From positions 1 to 5,001 of the forward strand of contig JACMMD010001004.1 of NCBI GenBank assembly GCA_014379235.1: 5,001 nucleotides of DNA, read 5' to 3'. Positions 1-5,001 of this stretch are shown one piece after another. The first letter of the stretch is position 1; every line of letters starts with the position of its first letter. The translations under genes were made by a program, and so were the position numbers. Under the pieces are notes generated by a model. The model ran no database searches. It was given only the letters and a program-made list of their open reading frames with translations, and was not told the DNA's origin. The DNA comes from Anaerolineae bacterium. GTDB taxonomy: Bacteria > Chloroflexota > Anaerolineae > Aggregatilineales > Phototrophicaceae.

Positions 1-798
1 CTCTATCACATCCTCAATGCCTTTGCCTTCGACAGCCGCCGTTTGCACAATCGGCGGAATCCACATTGGCGCGTGACCGTTGTCCGTCGCTGGCGCGGTC
101 TCGACTGGCAAAAGCTGACCATGATGCGCCGCAAATTGGCTTCGCAGCGCCGGATGTCCGAGTTCGAGCATGGCTTTCAGCCCGCGCACCGTGTTCTCCG
201 CGCCGGGACGATCCGCCTTATTGACCACCAGCACATCCGCGATTTCGAGTATGCCCGCTTTAATCGCCTGCACGTCGTCGCCCATGCCGGGAGCGTCGAC
301 AACAATGGTTGTTTGCGCCATGCGTACAATATCGACTTCGCTTTGCCCTGCGCCGACGGTCTCGACAATGATGACATCAAAGCCGCCCGCGTCCAAGACC
401 CGCGCCACGTCACCCGTTGCCCGCGCCAACCCGCCGAGACTTCCCCGTGTGGCCATGCTGCGGATAAACACGCCCGCATCGCCCGCGAGATCGCGCATCC
501 GTATGCGATCACCGAGAATCGCTCCGCCAGAAAATGGGCTGGTCGGGTCTACCGCGAGAATAGCGACGGTCTTATCCGCCTTGCGATAAGCCTGCGCCAG
601 CGCGCTCACCAGCGTACTTTTACCCGTTCCCGGAGCGCCCGTCACGCCGATGATCCACGCCTTGCCCGTGTGCGGGAATAAAGCTGCGAGGGCTTCATCG
701 ACACCCTCGCGCTCGTTTTCAACGTAGGTTAACAGCCGTGCCAGCGCTCGGCGGTTGCCGCTGAGAACGCCCTGAGTTAGCTCAGTAAGCTGATTCAT
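1..798 (-). CDS. meaB: MeaB-type GTPase, methylmalonyl-CoA mutase chaperone (3' end missing)
   Basis: This gene encodes a cytoplasmic P-loop GTPase of the MeaB/ArgK (G3E) family. Such proteins gate adenosylcobalamin transfer into B12-dependent acyl-CoA mutases and protect them from inactivation. Reading from ATG 798 leftward, 266 codons stay open to the window edge. The family is usually about 310-330 residues, so roughly the last 50-60, the C-terminal dimerisation arm, are missing. Visible motifs are a Walker A loop GAPGTGKST (residues 54-62), the family signature VDPTSPFSGGAILGDRIRM-like block (83-101), FIRSMATRGSLGG (111-123), VETVGAGQSE (145-154, replacing the classical DxxG region), GMGDDVQAIKAGI (171-183) and the guanine-specificity motif NKAD (193-196). 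The start is set by a 4-bp ATGA overlap with the upstream cobalamin-binding subunit gene, which points to translational coupling. No strong Shine-Dalgarno precedes it; an AAGGTG lies about 13 nt upstream. Older databases call this family 'LAO/AO transport system ATPase', a misnomer. Confidence 0.96.
   Translation of the reverse strand, partial: MNQLTELTQGVLSGNRRALARLLTYVENEREGVDEALAALFPHTGKAWIIGVTGAPGTGKSTLVSALAQAYRKADKTVAILAVDPTSPFSGGAILGDRIRMRDLAGDAGVFIRSMATRGSLGGLARATGDVARVLDAGGFDVIIVETVGAGQSEVDIVRMAQTTIVVDAPGMGDDVQAIKAGILEIADVLVVNKADRPGAENTVRGLKAMLELGHPALRSQFAAHHGQLLPVETAPATDNGHAPMWIPPIVQTAAVEGKGIEDVIE
795..798 (-). other. ATGA stop/start overlap coupling the B12 subunit gene to meaB
   Basis: On the minus strand the bases read ATGA. 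ATG (798-796) begins meaB and TGA (797-795) ends the cobalamin-binding subunit gene. Such overlaps commonly allow a terminating ribosome to reinitiate, which would keep mutase subunit and chaperone in proportion. The lack of a strong Shine-Dalgarno for meaB fits this reading. Confidence 0.9.
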
Positions 799-1217
799 GG
801 CACGCTGTTCGCACCTTTAGATGCCATCAGATTATGGATGTAAGCGACGATATGCTCGGTATTCGTGCCCGGCCCGAAAACTCCATCGACACCGATGGCC
901 GCCAGTGTCGGCTTATCGTCGTCGGGGATGATGCCGCCAACCAGCAGAGGCACGTCGTTTAGCCCGTTGGCGTTCATCATGTCACGGATGCGCGGCACAA
1001 GCGCCAGATGCGCCCCGCTCAAGATGCTTAGTCCCACTACATCGACATCTTCTTGCAGCGCGGCTTCGGTAATCATCTCCGGCGTTTGTCGTAATCCGGT
1101 ATAGATGACTTCCATACCCGCGTCGCGTAGGGCGCGGGCAATCACTTTTGCGCCCCGGTCATGGCCATCCAATCCCGGCTTGGCGATCAACACGCGAATC
1201 TTGCCTTCGTCGCCCAC
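795..1217 (-). CDS. Cobalamin-binding (small/C-terminal) subunit of methylmalonyl-CoA mutase family
   Basis: This is a 140-residue stand-alone B12-binding domain. It corresponds to the C-terminal domain of methylmalonyl-CoA mutase, encoded separately as in archaeal and some bacterial two-part mutases. It should hold adenosylcobalamin base-off/His-on and pair with a catalytic TIM-barrel subunit that interconverts succinyl-CoA and methylmalonyl-CoA or a related acyl-CoA pair. The cobalt-ligating motif DxHxxG is intact (D17, H19, G22, within KPGLDGHDRGAK). It is followed by the SxL motif (S64-I-L66) and the glycine pair in VGGIIP (93-98), then GVDGVFGPGT (109-118), all in Rossmann-fold order. 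The start is GTG 1217: an in-frame stop lies at 1230-1232, no ATG intervenes, and GAAGG sits 9 nt upstream. The TGA stop overlaps the meaB start. Isobutyryl-CoA or 2-hydroxyisobutyryl-CoA mutase small subunits look very similar, so the exact substrate cannot be fixed without the large subunit. Confidence 0.95.
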   Translation of the reverse strand: MGDEGKIRVLIAKPGLDGHDRGAKVIARALRDAGMEVIYTGLRQTPEMITEAALQEDVDVVGLSILSGAHLALVPRIRDMMNANGLNDVPLLVGGIIPDDDKPTLAAIGVDGVFGPGTNTEHIVAYIHNLMASKGANSVP

Positions 1218-1226
1218 TTTAGTATG

Positions 1227-1231
1227 CCTTC
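1227..1231 (-). promoter_or_regulatory. Ribosome binding site for the B12-binding subunit
   Basis: GAAGG on the minus strand lies 9 nt before the GTG at 1217. It supports this non-ATG start, the only start codon near the beginning of the conserved domain after the in-frame stop at 1230-1232. Confidence 0.65.
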
Positions 1232-1262
1232 ACAATGCACAAATTCTCACAAACACATCTCG

Positions 1263-1291
1263 ATTATAGCAAACGGCTTGCGTCGGGTCAC
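1263..1291 (-). promoter_or_regulatory. Sigma-70-type promoter for the B12 subunit-meaB operon
   Basis: The minus strand carries a perfect -10 TATAAT (1268-1263) preceded by TGC, an extended -10 element. A -35-like GTGACC (1291-1286, 4 of 6 matches to TTGACA) stands exactly 17 bp upstream. Transcription would start near 1256-1258, giving a leader of about 40 nt that contains the GAAGG ribosome binding site. The assignment rests on sequence match only. Confidence 0.7.
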
Positions 1292-1303
1292 GCTTTCTAA
1301 TGC

Positions 1304-1324
1304 GCGATAACCGACCTCTATCGC
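1304..1324. repeat. Inverted repeat GCGATA-N9-TATCGC in the divergent promoter region
   Basis: Two perfect 6-bp arms (1304-1309 and 1319-1324) flank a 9-bp spacer, with arm centres about 15 bp apart. It lies just upstream of the minus-strand -35 and about 60 bp upstream of the plus-strand -10. This is a plausible position for a dimeric regulator acting on one or both genes. It is not followed by a T-run on either strand and sits between divergent genes, so a terminator is unlikely. A chance occurrence cannot be excluded. Confidence 0.35.
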
Positions 1325-1353
1325 AAAAATCCGACGAATCAAACCAAAAGCCT

Positions 1354-1371
1354 ACGACCCTCAACGACCCT
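1354..1371 (+). repeat. Tandem direct repeat ACGACCCT with 10-bp period
   Basis: ACGACCCT occurs at 1354-1361 and again at 1364-1371, one helical turn apart. The second copy covers the place where the -35 of the kinase promoter would be expected (about 1366-1371). A related CGACC occurs at 1312-1316. Direct repeats of this phase overlapping a poor -35 are typical of activator sites, including response regulators of the OmpR and LuxR types. Binding by such a protein is an inference. Confidence 0.4.
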
Positions 1372-1385
1372 GTTTGTCTGTCTCA

Positions 1386-1394
1386 TGTTACAAT
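1386..1394 (+). promoter_or_regulatory. Extended -10 promoter for the sensor kinase gene
   Basis: TACAAT at 1389-1394 matches the sigma-70 -10 consensus in 5 of 6 bases and is preceded by TGT at 1386-1388, giving an extended -10. No convincing TTGACA-like hexamer lies 16-18 bp upstream, so the promoter would depend on the extended -10 or on an activator at the adjacent direct repeat. Transcription would begin near 1401, leaving a leader of about 28 nt. Confidence 0.5.
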
Positions 1395-1418
1395 ATGGTA
1401 TGTCCGCTTGCGGCGAGT

Positions 1419-1422
1419 AGGA
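1419..1422 (+). promoter_or_regulatory. Ribosome binding site for the sensor kinase
   Basis: AGGA lies 6 nt before ATG 1429. An in-frame TAA at 1423-1425 immediately precedes the start, so 1429 is the first possible start codon and the N-terminus is well fixed. Confidence 0.75.
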
Positions 1423-1428
1423 TAATCC

Positions 1429-4400
1429 ATGAGCGTAGTTACTAACACCGGCAAAGACAGTCCATCCACGGCCAGCGCTGAAGTTCGGACGGGCGCTGCT
1501 TCCTTGCTTAATCCACAGCAGTTATGGCTGCGCCTGATGTATGTCGAAGCGGCGGTAGCCGTGATCGCGTTCATCGTGTATTTTGTGCTGGCGCTGAACT
1601 GGTACGGTCAAGCATTCTTCGGCACAACCGTCGCCTATACGATTGCGGTTGACGCAGGCGTACCGACAGGCAGCGTTCATTGGCCGGGACTCGACGCAGG
1701 TCTGCTACCCGGCGATAACATCCTGAGTATCAATGGCCAAGCCCTTGCTGCCAGCCCAACCGATTACTCAACTGCGCGCCAAAACTTCCACGATGTCATG
1801 AGCCGTCTACAACCCGGCGATACGGTAGACGTGGAATTCAGCCGTGCGGTAGGTGATGGCGCATCATCCAATATTGTGCCCGCATCGACGGTTAGCACAA
1901 CGGTTTGCCGACCACCCGAAAATGGCGCGGCACAGTGTTCGGCGCAATATACGCTCGGCTCATTCCCAACAAATGACTTTCTGGCTTTCTTTGTTGTGCC
2001 TTTCGTTTCCGGCTTGATTTTGCTGGCCGCTGGTATCGCCCTGCTCTATCTGCGACCTAACCTAGCGATTGCCCGCTTGGTGAGCCTGCTGTGCTTCTTA
2101 CTGGCGGTGTTCTGCGGCGGGATATTCGATGTCGGCACGTCGCATTCCCCGATGATTGTCCTCTGGTTGCTGCATTTCGCCTTCGTCGGCGGCACGATGC
2201 TGACGATTAGCCTGTTGTTTCCGGCGAAATCGCCGCTGCTGTACCGCTTCCCGAAGTTGGTTTACGCACCCTACGCGGTCAACATCCCGATTGCGCTGGC
2301 CGCCCTGATGCTGCTAAATCCATCTGTCCCACAGCAGCATTCAGCCGCGTGGGAAATCGCCGCCTATTTCGCTATGCTCGGTCTGTTATCAATCGTGCTC
2401 AGCCTCGGACGTCAGCGTACATTGGCGACTTCACCCATCAGCCGCGATCAAAATAATGTCGTGCTGCTGGGCATCGCTTTATCTGTAACGCCCGTGCTGG
2501 TGTGGCTCATCAATAACATTGTCGAAAATCTACGCGGCTATCAGTTAGTCACGCTGACCATCGAACTAACGACGCCGTTCTTGATCGTGCTGCCTCTCAG
2601 TTTGATTTACGCGGTGCTGGAATATCGCACCATCGACAGCGACAGGCTCATCAGCCGCAGCATTAGCTATGCCATTATGCTGGTGGCGCTGGTCATCGGC
2701 TACTTCCTAATGGTGTTCAGCCTGAGCCTGATTACGGGCGAACTCATCGGCGCGAACAATCCGTTCATGATCGGCCTGATGATTGCCGTCATCGCTGCGC
2801 TGTTCTTGCCGATACGCACTCATTTGCAGCAGCGCATTGATGCGATCTATTTCCGCACACGGCGCAGCTATCAGAATCGCAGCGAAGCCTTTGCCGCCGA
2901 ACTAACGCGCCTATCCGAACTTGAACCCATTTTGTCGGCCCTGCACAAAGAACTTGACGAAACCATCGAGCCGACACACACGCACATCTTCCTGCGGCAG
3001 TCCGCAGGCGATTATGCGGCTCTACCGATTGCCAATGGTAAAGCGCCAACCGCCGACACCACCGATCTGCGTTTTAGCGCGGACAGCGGCGTGGTCGAAC
3101 TGCTTAACAGCAGCGAGAGTGTCGTCTATCTCGAATCAGGCCGTCCTTGGCCAATTGAACTGCGCTCCGAGCGGGCGCGCTTGATGATCTTGCAGCCTCT
3201 AGCGCTGGCGGGTCTCGGTGGCAGCAGCCAACTCAACGGCTTCATCATCATCGGGCCGCCGCGTTCCGGTGAAGGCCGTTACGGTTACGAAGAACTGCGC
3301 TTCATTGACAATCTGACCAACCAGATCGCCGTCGCCGTCGAGCGCGCTCAAGTGGTCGGCTCGTTGGAGAACCGTGTACGCGAGTTGGACGTGTTGAGTC
3401 AAGTGGGTCAAGCGGTGAACTTCACGCTCGAATTTGACGACCTGCTCGAACTCATCAACGCGCAGACCAGCAAGCTCATTCGCGCCGACTATTTCTATAT
3501 CGTGCTGCGCGAACCAGCCAACGATCAGCTTTACTTCGCGTTCTTTTTGGAAAACGACGAGCGTTATACCGACAAAGAAAACCGACGCTGGGATCTGGGC
3601 AGCGACCTGTTCAGCGAAGTGATCCGCACCACCGAGCCTTTACGTGTGCTGGATTTCGCCAGCGCGATGACCCAACGCCACGCCAAAATCGGGGCGATGA
3701 GTGAAAGCATCCACGCATGGATGGGCGTGCCGCTGATTGCGGGGCAACGTACACTCGGCATCATGGCCGTTGGCAGCACCGAAACCGAGAAAGCCTACGC
3801 CGATGACCAGATGAAAATCTTTCTGGACATCAGTTCGCTGGCGGCAACCTCGCTGGACAAAGCCCGGCTGTTTGCTGAAACCAATCTGCGCGCCCGTCAG
3901 CTAGGCGCACTCAATGATGTTAGCCGCCGTCTGGCATCCGAGTTGGACGTCGAAAAGCTGCTCGAACTGATTACCAACAGCGCGACGGACATTCTCGAAG
4001 CCGGGGCTGGTTCGCTGCTGCTAACCGTCGATGATGACAACAGTGGCGATCTCGAATTTAAGGTCGTCACGGGCGAAGCCGGTCATGACCTGATCGGTGT
4101 ACGGCTGCCCGCTGGACGTGGTTTGGTCGGTGAAGTGGCCAAACGCGGCAAGCACGTCATTGTCAACGAAGCGGCGAAAGACCCGCGTTGGGGCGGCGAA
4201 GTCACCAAAGGCGGCTTCCAGACCGACGCGATTTTAGCCGTGCCGCTGATGACTAAAGGGCGCGTGATCGGCGTACTTGAGGTATTAAACCGCCGCGATG
4301 GTGGACTGTTCACGGAAGACGACGCCAGCCTGCTAACGACGTTCGCAGGGCAAGCGGCAGTCGCTATCGAAAATGCGCGCTTGTTCCAGATGACCGACTT

Positions 4401-5001
4401 CCAACTCACGGCCCGCGTCTCCGAACTGCAAACGCTGGAACGTATCGACGTGGAGTTGAACCGTTCGCTGGACTTGGGCAAGGTCGCGGAAATCACGCTG
4501 CGATGGGCGCTGTCACAGAGTAATGCCACCGTCGGCGCGCTGGGCGTGGTCATTGGTGAGCCACCTGTGCTGCAAATCGTCCACGCTGTCGGCTACGAAC
4601 CGGAAGATTTTCCCGATGGCGCACAGGGGATGATATGGCCGATAGATCGTGGCATCGTCAGCCGCGTTATACGTACTCGCCAGCCTGACCTTGTGCCCGA
4701 TGTGAAGATCGACCCCGTGTATATTCCGAGCAAGCGTGGCAGCTTGAGCCAGATCACCGTGCCGATGCTCTCCGGCGGCGAGATCAACGCCGTTCTGATA
4801 TTGGAAGCTACTCGCCAGCCGCGTTTGAACCTGCTCGACCTCGCGTTTGTGCAGCGTCTCGCGGAACATGCCAGCGTGTCCATCGCCAACGCGCAGCTAT
4901 ACGACGAACTCACCCGCGCCAACAACTCTAAGAGCGAATTCGTCAGCTTTGTGGCGCACGAACTCAAGAACCCGCTCACGTCGATCATGGGCTACGCGGA
5001 C
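1429..5001 (+). CDS. Membrane sensor histidine kinase: PDZ, 10 TM, four GAF, HisKA (3' end missing)
   Basis: This is an inner-membrane two-component sensor, open for 1191 codons to the window edge. A short cytoplasmic tail precedes TM1 (about 37-57). An extracytoplasmic PDZ-like domain follows (about 66-140; core PGLDAGLLPGDNILSINGQ, 86-104), with cysteines C160 and C170 in the trailing linker. Nine more hydrophobic segments lie near 185-207, 213-232, 241-263, 277-296, 308-327, 343-362, 378-397, 411-433 and 444-463. Basic loops alternate so that the positive-inside rule places the C-terminus in the cytoplasm. A juxtamembrane stretch LPIRTHLQQRIDAIYFRTRR (460-479) precedes four GAF domains at about 488-643, 656-815, 828-985 and 1003-1157. 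GAF3 is the most canonical (GRGLVGEVA 896-904, AVPLMTKGRVIGVLEVLN 937-954); GAF1 is the most divergent. HisKA follows, with the H-box FVAHELKNPLTSI (1174-1186) and phosphoacceptor H1177. The HATPase domain and any receiver lie outside the window. The ligand and partner regulator are unknown. Confidence 0.95.
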   Translation, partial: MSVVTNTGKDSPSTASAEVRTGAASLLNPQQLWLRLMYVEAAVAVIAFIVYFVLALNWYGQAFFGTTVAYTIAVDAGVPTGSVHWPGLDAGLLPGDNILSINGQALAASPTDYSTARQNFHDVMSRLQPGDTVDVEFSRAVGDGASSNIVPASTVSTTVCRPPENGAAQCSAQYTLGSFPTNDFLAFFVVPFVSGLILLAAGIALLYLRPNLAIARLVSLLCFLLAVFCGGIFDVGTSHSPMIVLWLLHFAFVGGTMLTISLLFPAKSPLLYRFPKLVYAPYAVNIPIALAALMLLNPSVPQQHSAAWEIAAYFAMLGLLSIVLSLGRQRTLATSPISRDQNNVVLLGIALSVTPVLVWLINNIVENLRGYQLVTLTIELTTPFLIVLPLSLIYAVLEYRTIDSDRLISRSISYAIMLVALVIGYFLMVFSLSLITGELIGANNPFMIGLMIAVIAALFLPIRTHLQQRIDAIYFRTRRSYQNRSEAFAAELTRLSELEPILSALHKELDETIEPTHTHIFLRQSAGDYAALPIANGKAPTADTTDLRFSADSGVVELLNSSESVVYLESGRPWPIELRSERARLMILQPLALAGLGGSSQLNGFIIIGPPRSGEGRYGYEELRFIDNLTNQIAVAVERAQVVGSLENRVRELDVLSQVGQAVNFTLEFDDLLELINAQTSKLIRADYFYIVLREPANDQLYFAFFLENDERYTDKENRRWDLGSDLFSEVIRTTEPLRVLDFASAMTQRHAKIGAMSESIHAWMGVPLIAGQRTLGIMAVGSTETEKAYADDQMKIFLDISSLAATSLDKARLFAETNLRARQLGALNDVSRRLASELDVEKLLELITNSATDILEAGAGSLLLTVDDDNSGDLEFKVVTGEAGHDLIGVRLPAGRGLVGEVAKRGKHVIVNEAAKDPRWGGEVTKGGFQTDAILAVPLMTKGRVIGVLEVLNRRDGGLFTEDDASLLTTFAGQAAVAIENARLFQMTDFQLTARVSELQTLERIDVELNRSLDLGKVAEITLRWALSQSNATVGALGVVIGEPPVLQIVHAVGYEPEDFPDGAQGMIWPIDRGIVSRVIRTRQPDLVPDVKIDPVYIPSKRGSLSQITVPMLSGGEINAVLILEATRQPRLNLLDLAFVQRLAEHASVSIANAQLYDELTRANNSKSEFVSFVAHELKNPLTSIMGYAD

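Noticed and set aside
43..681. A 212-codon open frame on the plus strand, with another at 170-589 and a minus-strand one at 177-512.
   Set aside because: All lie across the meaB frame, which carries unmistakable GTPase motifs. Their translations are arginine- or serine-rich and show no recognisable domain, as expected of shadow frames in GC-rich coding DNA.
865..1104. A 79-codon plus-strand open frame.
   Set aside because: It is antisense to the cobalamin-binding subunit gene. Its proline/serine-rich, low-information translation is a shadow of that gene.
1304..1324. The inverted repeat considered as a rho-independent terminator.
   Set aside because: Both flanking genes point away from this region, the stem is only 6 bp with a 9-nt loop, and no T-tract follows on either strand.
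1383..1574. A 63-codon minus-strand open frame spanning the divergent region and the start of the kinase gene.
   Set aside because: It overlaps the kinase promoter, ribosome binding site and N-terminus, and has no recognisable product.
4083..4988. Overlapping minus-strand open frames of 118-156 codons beneath the GAF3, GAF4 and HisKA coding region, plus shorter ones between 2789 and 3779.
   Set aside because: They are antisense to conserved domains of the kinase, and their serine/arginine-rich translations show no recognisable family.
1..5001. Mobile elements, CRISPR arrays, tRNA or rRNA genes, attachment sites.
   Set aside because: No terminal inverted repeats, transposase or integrase motifs, regularly spaced repeats or cloverleaf-like sequences were seen. 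The three genes and one intergenic region account for the whole window.

Overview
This window reads as a bacterial chromosome of moderately high G+C content. Its style suggests a member of the Chloroflexota (Anaerolineae-like). That placement is an inference from two things: a stand-alone cobalamin-binding mutase subunit, and a very long multi-GAF histidine kinase with a polytopic membrane module. No rRNA or other taxonomic marker is present. Coding density is high, and both outer genes run off the window.

Left part (1-1217, minus strand): a two-gene unit for coenzyme B12-dependent acyl-CoA mutase chemistry. The first gene encodes a 140-residue cobalamin-binding subunit of the methylmalonyl-CoA mutase family. 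It starts at GTG 1217 and ends at 795. It overlaps by ATGA the start of meaB, the G3E-type GTPase chaperone that loads and protects the mutase cofactor. meaB is cut by the left edge after 266 codons. The catalytic (TIM-barrel) mutase subunit is not upstream of the pair. It must lie beyond the left edge or elsewhere in the genome.

Middle (1218-1428): a 211-bp divergent intergenic region. The minus-strand promoter has a perfect TATAAT with an extended -10 and a TGAC-containing -35 at 17 bp. The plus-strand promoter has an extended -10 (TGT-TACAAT) without a convincing -35. Where that -35 would lie there is instead an 8-bp direct repeat with a 10-bp period. An imperfect operator-like inverted repeat sits between the two promoters.

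Right part (1429-5001, plus strand): one open frame of at least 1191 codons encoding a hybrid-sized membrane sensor histidine kinase. Its order is short cytoplasmic N-terminus, TM1, extracytoplasmic PDZ-like domain, nine further membrane segments, a basic juxtamembrane motif, four consecutive GAF domains and a HisKA dimerisation/phosphoacceptor domain with H1177. The ATPase domain lies past the right edge. The extracytoplasmic PDZ plus polytopic membrane region resembles the ComP-type receptor plan, here joined to a cytoplasmic GAF array. Nothing in the sequence directly ties the kinase to the B12 mutase genes beyond the shared divergent control region.
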